A DNA stretch of 64,000 nt from Dehalococcoidia bacterium (GTDB lineage Bacteria; Chloroflexota; Dehalococcoidia; GIF9; AB-539-J10): positions 47,844-111,843 of the forward strand of contig JAFGFT010000004.1 in NCBI GenBank assembly GCA_016930935.1. The letters run 5' to 3'. The translations under genes and the position numbers were made by a program. Of this stretch, positions 9,401-19,159 are shown piece by piece. The notes below the pieces were generated by a model. The model did not search any database and had not been told where the DNA came from. It worked only from the letters and a program-made list of their open reading frames with translations. Each line of letters starts with the position of its first letter. The stretch's first letter is position 1.

Positions 9401-12270
9401 ACGGAAGACACATGACACATCGAATAGAAGTTGCATTCAATACTGACCTGATTGACCCACGCGAGGACGGCATCATGACCGGCATCCGGGACCTGGGCGT
9501 GTTCTCTATACAGCGTGTGCTCGTTGCTGATGTGTACTGGCTTGATGGGGCTCTTTCACCGGCACAACTCGACGTGCTGTGCGGGAGGCTGCTTTCAGAC
9601 CCCGTTGCGCAGAAGTGTCGCTACGACGGCGGTCACGTTAGGGACGAGGAGTCCTGCCTGCGGCAGATCGAGGTGACATACAACAACGGAGTCACCGACA
9701 CGTTGCAGGACACGATTCTTAAGGGTATTCAAGACCTGGATATCGGCGGAGTGAGCAAGGCTCGCAGCGGTACCAGGTATGTGCTGTATGGCTCCGCCAG
9801 CGAGAGCGAACTAGACGTGATTACGAATCGCCTTCTGTTGAACCCGATTGTGCAACATGTGGTTCGTGAAGGGGAGGAGATCTTCCCTTATGTGCCCGTC
9901 TACGAGTTGGAGCAGCACTCTGTGCCGCTGCTGAACCTGCAGCCGCAGGAACTGTCTGACATGGCAGCTCGATTCGGCTTCTTTCAGACGGAGATGCGTG
10001 CCATCCTTGACCATTTCTCGGAGTTGGGGCGCGACCCGACAGATATAGAGCTCGAGACGCTCGCGCAATCATGGTCTGAACACTGTGTGCACAAGACATT
10101 CAAGGCACGCATCAATGTTGAAGGCGAGACGATTGAGAACCTTCTTCGCAGCACGATAATGAAGGCTACGGGCATGCTGAACAAAGACTGGTGCCTATCT
10201 GTCTTCAAAGACAACGCCGGCGTTATCGACTTCGACGGCCAGAATGCGATCTGTTTCAAGGTGGAGACACACAACCACCCGTCTGCAGTGGAACCCTACG
10301 GGGGAGCCGCGACAGGACTGGGTGGCGTCGTGCGCGATGTGCTTGGCACGGGATTGGGCGCCTTTCCCATCTTGAACACCGACGTGTTCTGCTTCGCGAG
10401 ACCTGACTATGGCTATGACTCGCTGCCTGCCGGGATTCTTCACCCTCGGACTGTGTTCAAGGGAGTGAGGGCTGGAGTGGCAGACTATGGCAACCGCCTT
10501 GGGATTCCCACGATCAACGGTACGGTTCGATTTGATGACCGGTACCTGGGTAATCCACTGGTATTCTGTGGCACGGCGGGCATCATGCCAGTGTGGGCAG
10601 CGCAACAGGGCCTGCAGGAGCCGGGCGACCTTGTGGTGCTGGTGGGCGGAAGGACGGGCAGGGATGGCATTCACGGTGTGACGTTCGCGTCCGAGAAGCT
10701 CGATGAGCAGTCGTCTTTGAGTTCGCGTAGCGCGGTACAAATCGGGAATCCGATTGTTGAGAAGAAGACGATAGACGTCTTGATGGTGGCTCGTGACCGA
10801 AGACTGTACCGCAGGACAACGGATTGTGGTGGTGGTGGGCTGTCTTCCGCTGTGGGAGAGATGGGAGCTGAAACGGGCGTTCGTGTCTACCTGGACAGGG
10901 TTCCCCTGAAATACTCCGGGCTGTCCCATGACGAGATATGGATTTCAGAATCACAGGAACGGATGATATTGGCCGTACCTCCGGAATGCTGCGATGAATT
11001 GCTGGAGCTTTGCAGAGGCGAGGCCGTTGAAGCGACCATTATCGGAGAGTTCACAGACAACCATCGCCTTGAGTTGCTCTACGATGATGTGCTGGTGGGT
11101 GACCTTGAGATGGACTTCCTGCATGACGGGAGGCCGCAACTCGAACTCATGGCAGCGCCGCCAAAGCCTCGTACTCCGGTCGTTGACCCTCCTCCTGCCG
11201 CGTCTATGGAAGATGCACTCACGTCGATTCTGTCTTCATTGAACGTGTGCAGCAAAGAGTGGGTTGTCCGGCAGTACGACCATGAAGTGCAGGGTGGGAG
11301 TGTTCTGAAGCCGCTCGTGGGTGTTGAGGGCGATGGTCCCGGTGACGCTTCAGTGATTCGGCCCGTCCTTGGTTCGACGAGAGGACTCGCGGTATCGAAT
11401 GGCATCAATACCCTCTTCGGAGATACTGACGCGTATGCGATGGCTGCGTCAGCGATTGACGAGGCATTACGGCAGATAGTCGCCGTGGGTGGCAGTCTCG
11501 AAAGGGTGGCCCTTCTGGATAATTTCTGCTGGGGGTCAGTCTCTGAACCTGAGACGTTATGGGCACTCGTCGAGGCCTGCAGGGCCTGTCATGACCTGTC
11601 GCTGGCCTACGGCGCACCATTCATCTCCGGCAAAGACAGCTTGAACAACTTCACGGAGATTGAAGGACAGCGCATCTCCATTCCTCATACGTTGCTTGTT
11701 TCAGCCATCTCTGTGGTGCCTGATGTCAGAAAGGTGATTTCCATGGACCTCAAGGAGGCTGGAAACCTGCTGTTCATTGTTGGCAATACCTACGGCGAGT
11801 TGGCAGGTTCTGAATACAGCCAGTACCTCGGTGAGGAAGGAGCGAATGTTCCGCGTGTTCGCCCTGAGACCGCGCTGCAGGTGATGACGCAGCTTCAGTC
11901 TGCCATCGCTAGTGGCTACGTGAAGGCCTGCCACGACTTGAGTGAAGGGGGAGTTGGGGTGGCGGCGTCTGAAATGGCATTTGCGGGCCACCTGGGAGTG
12001 ACACTGTCTCTCGACAAGGTGCCCCTTGGCGAGAAAGTCACGAGAGATGACATAATGCTCTTCTCGGAGTCGAATAGTCGTTTCCTTGTTGAAGTCAGTG
12101 CAGGGGATGTTCAACGGTTTGAAGAACTGTTCACCGGGCTTCCCTGCGCTATTGTAGGCGTGGTTCAGGAATCGCAACGACTGCGGGTGACGGGGCTTGA
12201 GGGAACGACGGTACTGGACTGTGGAATTGACTCATTGAGGACCGCGTGGAAGCGGCCCCTGGATTGGTAG
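9397..12270 (+). CDS. purL: Phosphoribosylformylglycinamidine synthase, PurS-PurL fusion with two PurS-like N-terminal repeats
   Basis: SWSEHCVHKTFKARI, VETHNHPSAVEPYGGAATG, LSEGGVGVAASEMAFAG; first ~165 aa contain two homologous PurS-like units. Confidence 0.9.
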   Translation: MNGRHMTHRIEVAFNTDLIDPREDGIMTGIRDLGVFSIQRVLVADVYWLDGALSPAQLDVLCGRLLSDPVAQKCRYDGGHVRDEESCLRQIEVTYNNGVTDTLQDTILKGIQDLDIGGVSKARSGTRYVLYGSASESELDVITNRLLLNPIVQHVVREGEEIFPYVPVYELEQHSVPLLNLQPQELSDMAARFGFFQTEMRAILDHFSELGRDPTDIELETLAQSWSEHCVHKTFKARINVEGETIENLLRSTIMKATGMLNKDWCLSVFKDNAGVIDFDGQNAICFKVETHNHPSAVEPYGGAATGLGGVVRDVLGTGLGAFPILNTDVFCFARPDYGYDSLPAGILHPRTVFKGVRAGVADYGNRLGIPTINGTVRFDDRYLGNPLVFCGTAGIMPVWAAQQGLQEPGDLVVLVGGRTGRDGIHGVTFASEKLDEQSSLSSRSAVQIGNPIVEKKTIDVLMVARDRRLYRRTTDCGGGGLSSAVGEMGAETGVRVYLDRVPLKYSGLSHDEIWISESQERMILAVPPECCDELLELCRGEAVEATIIGEFTDNHRLELLYDDVLVGDLEMDFLHDGRPQLELMAAPPKPRTPVVDPPPAASMEDALTSILSSLNVCSKEWVVRQYDHEVQGGSVLKPLVGVEGDGPGDASVIRPVLGSTRGLAVSNGINTLFGDTDAYAMAASAIDEALRQIVAVGGSLERVALLDNFCWGSVSEPETLWALVEACRACHDLSLAYGAPFISGKDSLNNFTEIEGQRISIPHTLLVSAISVVPDVRKVISMDLKEAGNLLFIVGNTYGELAGSEYSQYLGEEGANVPRVRPETALQVMTQLQSAIASGYVKACHDLSEGGVGVAASEMAFAGHLGVTLSLDKVPLGEKVTRDDIMLFSESNSRFLVEVSAGDVQRFEELFTGLPCAIVGVVQESQRLRVTGLEGTTVLDCGIDSLRTAWKRPLDW

Positions 12271-12278
12271 AGGGTAAC

Positions 12279-13052
12279 ATGAAGACACCGCGCATACTTG
12301 TATTGAGAGCACCGGGCACCAACTGTGACCATGAGACTGCTTTCGCATTCGAACTCGCCGGCGGAGCAGCGAGTCTTGTGCATATAGAGCGACTTCTTGA
12401 ACGGACGACTACCATAGAAGGGTTCCAGATATTCGTTATTCCTGGTGGATTCAGCTATGGCGATGACCTCGGGTCGGGCAAGATTGTGGCGAATGAGATT
12501 GAACTCAGGTTGCGGGAGCAGTTGGCTGACTTCGTAGGTAGGGGAGGTCTTGTGCTCGGAATCTGCAACGGATTTCAGGTGCTTGTGCGCGCGGGGCTTC
12601 TGCCGACAGTGTCCTCCCGTCAGAGCGTGAGTCTGTTGCCGAATGTGTCGGGGCGCTTCGAATGTCGCTGGGTGCACATGCGGACGGTGGAGGGTAGCCC
12701 GTGCATCTTCACCCGTGGCATGGACAGTCTTGAACTGGGTGTAGCACATGGCGAGGGCAGACTATTCGTGCCGGAGGATGTCAGGGCGCAGGTCTTCCCT
12801 GCGTTGCGCTATGTGAATCCTGACGGCGGCACCGTAACGTATCCACACAATCCGAACGGTTCCTGCATGGACATCGCAGGATTGAGCGACCCCTCGGGGC
12901 AGATCTTCGGCCTTATGCCGCATCCTGAGCGGTTCGTGCGCGCTCTCCAGCATCCCTCCTGGACGCGGGGTTCGGCTGGTGATGGCAACGCGGCGGGAGC
13001 AGGGTTGCAGATGTTCGTGAACGCGGTCGACTACGCGCGCCAGCTTGCCTGA
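12279..13052 (+). CDS. purQ: Phosphoribosylformylglycinamidine synthase glutaminase subunit
   Basis: RILVLRAPGTNCDHETAFAFELAG, GGFSYGDDLGSGKIVANEI, GICNGFQVL, PHPERF. Confidence 0.92.
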   Translation: MKTPRILVLRAPGTNCDHETAFAFELAGGAASLVHIERLLERTTTIEGFQIFVIPGGFSYGDDLGSGKIVANEIELRLREQLADFVGRGGLVLGICNGFQVLVRAGLLPTVSSRQSVSLLPNVSGRFECRWVHMRTVEGSPCIFTRGMDSLELGVAHGEGRLFVPEDVRAQVFPALRYVNPDGGTVTYPHNPNGSCMDIAGLSDPSGQIFGLMPHPERFVRALQHPSWTRGSAGDGNAAGAGLQMFVNAVDYARQLA

Positions 13053-13064
13053 GGTGAGGCATTC

Positions 13065-14057
13065 CTAGAGCGTGTCGATGTCTACCAGTTGGTCGTAGGG
13101 AAGCACGCCGCTCTCAGCGGTGTTGTCTATGTCCAGTCCTGCCTCCGCTGCTGCAGCTACCGGATTGAGACCACCGAGTAGCACCATTCCTATCCTGTTC
13201 ATGCCGACGCTTATCTGGCAGACTGATTCACTGGTATTGCCGAGAACGTAGACGGGGTTGATTCCTGCCTCTCGGAGTTCCTTGATTCGTTGCTCCACAA
13301 TCATGCGCGATGGGGCCAGGAGTTCACGGAAATTCGCGAGAATTCTGCCGGAGCCTGTCTGTGCTACCTCTCGTACACTTGTCATGCGGGCCCTGATGTA
13401 CTGTTCGGATGGGTCGAGTGACGTTCCGTCGTAGCGAATAATGGCGACGAACCGACGTGGCTTGCCATCCTGAATCTCGAGTACACCGCCAAAGCGTGAC
13501 TCGATAGGCACAGAGGAATTCAAGAGGACACCATTGACTACCACTCCGCACACCGTGGCCAAACCAACCTTCCCTTTCGGGATGACCACGGACCCTATCT
13601 TCTCTCCTTCATTGGCAACTGCAACGAGCCTGCTTGCGCAGAAGCCCGTATCGAAGACGGGGCGCATTGCCTTTAGAGCATCGGGGAACTCATCAGTTCG
13701 AAAGAGTGATGCGTTGACAGGCACCAGCCCCTTCGCAGTCGAAGGGTTGAATGTCGTTCTGAATGCCAGGAGCTGCAGCTTCTCGAGAATGAATCCGACT
13801 TGCTCTGGAGCCATTGCCATGCGAAGCTCTTGAAGGCCCAGGGGAGTAATGATCCGCCCGTCTCGTCCGAGCGGCTCGGTGTAGCCTCGCTCATCTGTCA
13901 TCCGGAGGTGGTATCGAACCGCTCGTTCGCTGAGGAAGATGCCGTGTCGTTCCAGTTCACGAGATATGGTAATCGAACCCAGTGCGTCTGATGACTCAGA
14001 CAACACCTTCAGAATGGCGATTGACTTGCGCTCCGTCTCTTTGTCTATTGTCTGCAT
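13065..14057 (-). CDS. NrpR-like transcriptional regulator (winged HTH + DUF128 domain)
   Basis: N-terminal HTH (KSIAILKVLSESSDALGSITISRELERHGIFLSERAVRYHLRMTDERGYTEPLGRDGRIITPLG) followed by NrpR regulatory-domain-like sequence GKVGLATVCGVVVNGVLLNSSVPIESRFGGVLEI. Confidence 0.75.
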   Translation of the reverse strand: MQTIDKETERKSIAILKVLSESSDALGSITISRELERHGIFLSERAVRYHLRMTDERGYTEPLGRDGRIITPLGLQELRMAMAPEQVGFILEKLQLLAFRTTFNPSTAKGLVPVNASLFRTDEFPDALKAMRPVFDTGFCASRLVAVANEGEKIGSVVIPKGKVGLATVCGVVVNGVLLNSSVPIESRFGGVLEIQDGKPRRFVAIIRYDGTSLDPSEQYIRARMTSVREVAQTGSGRILANFRELLAPSRMIVEQRIKELREAGINPVYVLGNTSESVCQISVGMNRIGMVLLGGLNPVAAAAEAGLDIDNTAESGVLPYDQLVDIDTL

Positions 14058-14125
14058 TTGTATTCAACCCTCGTGTGATTCTCGAGTGGGCGAACTATCG
14101 CGGGGTTCGACGAGCCATTGACGCG

Positions 14126-14740
14126 TCAGTCGTGGGCGTCCCGAGTACAGACATACTGCGTGACCATATCGAGAAAATACGCGTGAACACGCAGATCTTC
14201 GACGAACTCAGGATGAAAACAGGTGGCGAGGATGTTGTTCTGCCTGCATGCCACGATAGTGCCGTTTGCAAGTCGTGCCAGTACCTCTACTCCGTCGTTT
14301 GACGATTCTATCACGGGAGCTCGTATGAACACGCCACGATAGACAGGTCCGGGCAGTGCGGATATCGAAAGGTCTTCTTCAAAGCTGTCTACCTGTCTGC
14401 CAAATCCGTTACGTGCGACCGAGATGTGCAGAAGATTCAACAGGTCCATCGAATGGCTTGTGACGTGAGTAGCGAGGCATATCACACCGGCACATGTGCC
14501 CAGTACGGGCAAGCCCAATGTGATGGCTCGCCTCAGCGGTTCACGTAAACCGTATTCATCAATCAATTTCAGAATAGTCGTACTCTCACCGCCGGGAATC
14601 ACGAGTCCGTCCAGCGTCGCGAGTTGATCAGGGAGTCGGACTTCCACCGCATCAACTCCCAACTGTGTGAGGGACTTCATGTGCTCAGAGAAGGAGCCTT
14701 GGAGCGCAAGCACTCCGATGCGTGTAGACGAGGGACTCAT
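14126..14740 (-). CDS. pdxT: Pyridoxal 5'-phosphate synthase glutaminase subunit
   Basis: IGVLALQGSFSEHMKSLTQLGVDAVEVR, GLVIPGGESTTILKLIDEYGL, GTCAGVICLA; ATG overlaps the upstream purF stop (ATGA, 14737-14740). Confidence 0.9.
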   Translation of the reverse strand: MSPSSTRIGVLALQGSFSEHMKSLTQLGVDAVEVRLPDQLATLDGLVIPGGESTTILKLIDEYGLREPLRRAITLGLPVLGTCAGVICLATHVTSHSMDLLNLLHISVARNGFGRQVDSFEEDLSISALPGPVYRGVFIRAPVIESSNDGVEVLARLANGTIVACRQNNILATCFHPEFVEDLRVHAYFLDMVTQYVCTRDAHD

Positions 14741-16128
14741 TGGGCAGCCTCCAGGGCGAATTTGTCCAATCCAATCTGGACGGGCACGGGGTAGTCGCCA
14801 GTGAAGCATGCCATGCACAGCTTGTCTTGCTCGAAGCCGACCGACTTGAGAAGACCTTCCAGGCTGATATAGCCCAGCGAATCGGCCTTCACGTAATCGC
14901 GAATCTCTTCAACCGACTTCCTGGTGGCGATAAGTTCCCACTCCGTGGCCATGTCCACTCCAAGGAAACAAGGGTGTTTGATGGGTGGAGCGCAGATTCT
15001 GAGGTGTACTTCTGTTGCACCCGCATGGCGAAGCAGTTCAACGACGTGAGGGGTTGTGGTGCCTCTCACTATGCTGTCGTCCACAACCACCAGGCGTTGG
15101 CCCTTGATGACTTCCTTCAGCGGATTGAATTTGAGTTGCACTCCGAGGTCTCTGAGCCTCTGGTCAGGAGAGATGAATGTCCTGCCGACATAGCGGTTTT
15201 TCAAGAGACCTTCAGAGTAGGGAATGCCCGACGCTTCAGCATATCCGATGGCTGCCGGTATGGCGGAATCAGGTACGCCGAGAACGAGGTCGGCGTCTAC
15301 CGGATACTCCTCCCAGAGGCGAACGCCCATGCGCTGCCGCGTTTCATATGCGAGCTTGTGGTCAAGTCTGCTATCGGCGCGTGCCAGATAGATGTACTCA
15401 AAGACACACGCTGCCCGCCTTCCGTCGCTGAACACCATCGTGCTTGTTTCACCTTCGTGGGTGAAGGAGATTATCTCTCCCGGTTGGACGTCTCTGTCAT
15501 ATCGAGCCCCTATATGGTCCAGCGCACAGGTTTCAGATGCCACCACCGGATTAGAATCGACGTATCCGATGCAGAGAGGGCGGACCCCAAGCGGGTCTCT
15601 CGCCGCAATGAGTGATTCGTCTGTGAGGAGTGCGAGGGAGTATGCACCGATGAGGCGCCGCATGGCCGACGAAACGCGTTCCTCCCAGTTGTGGCCGGGG
15701 GACGCGACAATCAACTTGGCAATTACCTCTGAATCGGTCGTGGTGGTGAAGTCGAAGCCTCGCTCCTCAAGTTCCTGCCGCAGCTCTACCGCATTCACTA
15801 CATTGCCGTTGTGCGCCAGAGCGAGCGTGCCTGCAGGTCCGGTCACAATCATCGGTCCCGCGTTGGCTACCGAACTGGAGCCGGTTGTTGAGTAGCGGTT
15901 GTGGCCTATGCCTGCGTTGCCGCGTAGAGTGGCAAGCGACTGTTCGTCGAATACCTGGGATACGAGTCCAACTCCAACGTGGCGGTTCATCTGCTCGCCG
16001 TTGGTGACGACGATGCCGCTACTTTCCTGGCCGCGATGCTGGAGGGCGTAGAGTCCAAAAAATATGAGGCGAGCGACATCTTCCGACTGGGACATTGTCC
16101 CGAATACCGCGCACCTGTCTCTTATCAT
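14737..16128 (-). CDS. purF: Amidophosphoribosyltransferase
   Basis: CAVFGTMSQSEDVARLIFFGLYALQHRGQESSGI; VVVDDSIVRGTTTPHVVELLRHAGATEVHLRICAPP. Confidence 0.95.
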   Translation of the reverse strand: MIRDRCAVFGTMSQSEDVARLIFFGLYALQHRGQESSGIVVTNGEQMNRHVGVGLVSQVFDEQSLATLRGNAGIGHNRYSTTGSSSVANAGPMIVTGPAGTLALAHNGNVVNAVELRQELEERGFDFTTTTDSEVIAKLIVASPGHNWEERVSSAMRRLIGAYSLALLTDESLIAARDPLGVRPLCIGYVDSNPVVASETCALDHIGARYDRDVQPGEIISFTHEGETSTMVFSDGRRAACVFEYIYLARADSRLDHKLAYETRQRMGVRLWEEYPVDADLVLGVPDSAIPAAIGYAEASGIPYSEGLLKNRYVGRTFISPDQRLRDLGVQLKFNPLKEVIKGQRLVVVDDSIVRGTTTPHVVELLRHAGATEVHLRICAPPIKHPCFLGVDMATEWELIATRKSVEEIRDYVKADSLGYISLEGLLKSVGFEQDKLCMACFTGDYPVPVQIGLDKFALEAAQ

Positions 16129-16167
16129 ATCCTACAGTACCTTAGCGCTCGCGTACGAAGCTGTCAA

Positions 16168-17277
16168 TCAACGTGTCTCCGCGACCTGATTCGAACGCAT
16201 CATGTCCACGAATTGCAGGAATAGATACTGGCTGTCCTGAGGCCCTGGAGTGCCTTCAGCATGGTATTGAATCGAGAGAAGCGAATAGTCCTTGTGCCGC
16301 AGTCCCTCGACCGTGCCATCGTTGAGATTGACGTGGCTGATTTCGATTCCATCTGGCAAAGAGTCGCCGTCAATCGCATACCCGTGATTCTGAGTGGTGA
16401 TGTGAACTCTACCTGTTGCGATGTCACGCACGGGATGATTGCCCCCATGATGGCCAAACTTGAGTTTGAATGTGTTGGCACCCAGCGCGCGTGCCACGAC
16501 CTGGTGGCCAAGGCAGATTGCCATTATCGGGACTCTGCCGAGCAGCTGTCTGGTGATATCTTCAATGCTTCCCAGGTGCACGGGGTCTCCCGGTCCGGGA
16601 GAGAGCAGGACTCCATCAGGATTGAGTGCCATGACCTGTTCAGCAGTTGATGAGACTGGTACGACGGTGACGCGGCATCCCACCCTGTTGAGATTGCGCA
16701 TGATGCTGCGTTTCACTCCGAAGTCAATCAAGACTACGTGCAGCCCGTTGTCGTTGTCGCCGGGCTTGTAAGTACAGTTGGTAGTTGTGCTGACTTCAGC
16801 AACGAGATTCTGGCCGCCATAGGCGGGCACCCTGTGCACTTCGTTGAGCGCCTCCTCTGGAGTCATCTCGCTGGTGAGTACACCCATGAGTACTCCGGTC
16901 GAGCGCAGGTGTCGTGTTATGGCCCTGGTGTCAAGCGCGGTAATTCCGGGGATTCCCTGTCGTTGGAGATAGTCATGGAGAGTCTCGACACTCTGGTAGT
17001 GGCTTGGAGCAAGACAGTGCTCGCGGACGATGAGGCCGCGGGCCTGCACGTGGGCCGACTCGTCATCAACTTCGTTCATTCCGTAATTGCCGACGAGGGG
17101 ATAGGTGAGCGTAAGTAGTTGACCTGCGAATGATGGATCGGTCAGCATCTCCTGATAGCCAGTCATGGAGGTGTCAAAAACGACCTCGCCAAAGGTGGTT
17201 CCTTCTGCGCCGAACGATTCTCCCTGGTAGACGGTGCCGTCCTCCAGTACCAGATATGCTTTCTTGCTCATTATCAA
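16168..17277 (-). CDS. carA: Carbamoyl-phosphate synthase small subunit
   Basis: FDTSMTGYQEMLTDPSFAGQLLTLTYPLVGNYG, LSPGPGDP, MAICLGHQVVARALG, TTQNHGYAI. Confidence 0.95.
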   Translation of the reverse strand: MIMSKKAYLVLEDGTVYQGESFGAEGTTFGEVVFDTSMTGYQEMLTDPSFAGQLLTLTYPLVGNYGMNEVDDESAHVQARGLIVREHCLAPSHYQSVETLHDYLQRQGIPGITALDTRAITRHLRSTGVLMGVLTSEMTPEEALNEVHRVPAYGGQNLVAEVSTTTNCTYKPGDNDNGLHVVLIDFGVKRSIMRNLNRVGCRVTVVPVSSTAEQVMALNPDGVLLSPGPGDPVHLGSIEDITRQLLGRVPIMAICLGHQVVARALGANTFKLKFGHHGGNHPVRDIATGRVHITTQNHGYAIDGDSLPDGIEISHVNLNDGTVEGLRHKDYSLLSIQYHAEGTPGPQDSQYLFLQFVDMMRSNQVAETR

Positions 17278-17325
17278 CTCCTCGGGGCTATGTAGCGTTG
17301 CAGACGAGGCTGCAAGATGGAAAGT

Positions 17326-19092
17326 TCATCCATGAAAGCTGTTTGTAATAGGCAGTCGTCGGTCCCGTCCGAACGCCCTGGTCGTTATCTTGATGCCAGG
17401 CGGTGCCTGCCGCCTCTTGTACTCACTTCTGTCCACAAGTCGCGCGGTTCGTTCGACCGTCTCCGCATCGTGTCCCAGTGCGATTATCTGTGCGATGCTT
17501 CTGTCATCTTCCACGTATGACTTCAGAATCGGGTCAAGAACGGAGTAGGGTGGGAGGTTGTCACTGTCCTTCTGGTCTGGTCTGAGTTCAGCGGATGGGG
17601 GTCTGTCAATCACGGATTGGGGAATCACATGCGACGTGGACAGTGAGTTGCGATAGGCCGCCAGTTGATACACGAGAGTCTTTGGCACGTCTTTCAACAC
17701 TGCAAAGCCGCCCGCCATGTCGCCGTAAAGTGTCGTATAGCCTGCTGCCATTTCGCTCTTGTTTCCAGTGGTAAGCACCAGCCAACCGTACTTGTTGGAT
17801 AGGGACATCAGGATGGTGCCGCGAATTCGTGCCTGCAGATTCTCCTCGGTCGAGTCAGGTTTTCTTCCTTCAAATGCGTGGTGGAGCATGCCGATGAACG
17901 CGTCGTACGCAGGCTCGATTGGAATATCGAGTATTCTGATGCCGAGGCTGGAAGCCATTTCCAGCGCATCATCGATGCTCTTCCGAGAAGTGTAACGTGA
18001 TGTCATGCAGACACCCACGACGTTTTCTGCTCCAAGCGCGTCACATGCCACGCATGCCACCAGCGAGGAGTCTATGCCTCCGGACAAGCCGATGACTACT
18101 TGCTTGAAACCGTTCTTTCGTACGTAGTCGCCGGTTCCGAGAACAAGTGCCTGATAGACTTCTTCGTTTGCATCCATCGGGACTGCGTACTGGGGTGCAA
18201 TCAGGGGCTTTGTCTCATCAGAAATCGTGGTGGTGACTGTGACTGCATCCTTCTGAAGGCACTGGCTTGCCAGGAAGGTCTCTGTCTTGCGCCATCGTGG
18301 GTCATGCAGGCGAGCCCGGAATACCGATTCGATCTGTACGTCGGCATAGACCATATCTTCAGAGAATGACTTGCCAGAGGCGAGAACGTCGCCCTGTTCG
18401 TCAACAATCATGCTACATCCATCGAAGACGAGTTCGTCCTGACCACCAACCAGGTTGCACATTGCGAATACGCATACATTGTCGCGTGCACGCGTCGCGA
18501 GCATCTGGCGGCGGCTATCGCCTTTTCCACAATGGTATGGAGAGGCACTCAAGTTGAGGATCAGTTCGGCTCCGTTCGCAGCTTGGACACTGGCAGGGCC
18601 GCCTTCGTACCAGATGTCTTCACAGATTGTGACGCCTATGCCTACGCCGCCAACGCTGAACACTGGACATTCACGTCCGGCCCTGAAGTAGCGGTTCTCA
18701 TCGAAGACTCCGTAGTTGGGAAGAAAGACCTTGTGGTATACGGATGAGACGCGGCCATCATGGATAATCGCTGCCGCATTGAACACATCGGAAGCACTGT
18801 CAACGAAACCGACTGCCACCACGGGGCCATGAGTCTGCTCCGCTATCCTGCGAACGCAAGAGAGATTCTGGCTGATGAATCGAGGACGAAGAAGAAGGTC
18901 CTCGGGCGGGTATCCGCACACGGCCAGTTCCGGAAATACGACGACATCTGCGCCCTGATGCGATGCCTCTTTGATGCAGTCGATAATCCTGGCGGTATTG
19001 CCGTCAAGATCACCTACAGTGCTGTTCAGCTGGGCAAGAGCAACCCGGACAACCGCGACTTTGCGGTTGTCCGGGTCGATTATCCGTTGCAT
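17326..19092 (-). CDS. nadE: Glutamine-dependent NAD+ synthetase (nitrilase + synthetase domains)
   Basis: VFPELAVCGYPPEDLLLRPRF, GVTICEDIW, VIGLSGGIDSSLVACVA, TTGNKSEMAAGYTTLYGDMAGGF; ORF opens at 19116. Confidence 0.92.
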   Translation of the reverse strand: MQRIIDPDNRKVAVVRVALAQLNSTVGDLDGNTARIIDCIKEASHQGADVVVFPELAVCGYPPEDLLLRPRFISQNLSCVRRIAEQTHGPVVAVGFVDSASDVFNAAAIIHDGRVSSVYHKVFLPNYGVFDENRYFRAGRECPVFSVGGVGIGVTICEDIWYEGGPASVQAANGAELILNLSASPYHCGKGDSRRQMLATRARDNVCVFAMCNLVGGQDELVFDGCSMIVDEQGDVLASGKSFSEDMVYADVQIESVFRARLHDPRWRKTETFLASQCLQKDAVTVTTTISDETKPLIAPQYAVPMDANEEVYQALVLGTGDYVRKNGFKQVVIGLSGGIDSSLVACVACDALGAENVVGVCMTSRYTSRKSIDDALEMASSLGIRILDIPIEPAYDAFIGMLHHAFEGRKPDSTEENLQARIRGTILMSLSNKYGWLVLTTGNKSEMAAGYTTLYGDMAGGFAVLKDVPKTLVYQLAAYRNSLSTSHVIPQSVIDRPPSAELRPDQKDSDNLPPYSVLDPILKSYVEDDRSIAQIIALGHDAETVERTARLVDRSEYKRRQAPPGIKITTRAFGRDRRLPITNSFHG

Positions 19093-19159
19093 AGACCTAC
19101 TCTTCGTCATCGGCACTCTGTTCGCAGGGCACCGTATGACATTGTAGCAGGTTCGGATA

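Noticed and set aside
14740-15615. 291-aa plus-strand ORF antisense to purF
   Set aside because: Overlaps confident purF completely; composition looks like antisense translation.
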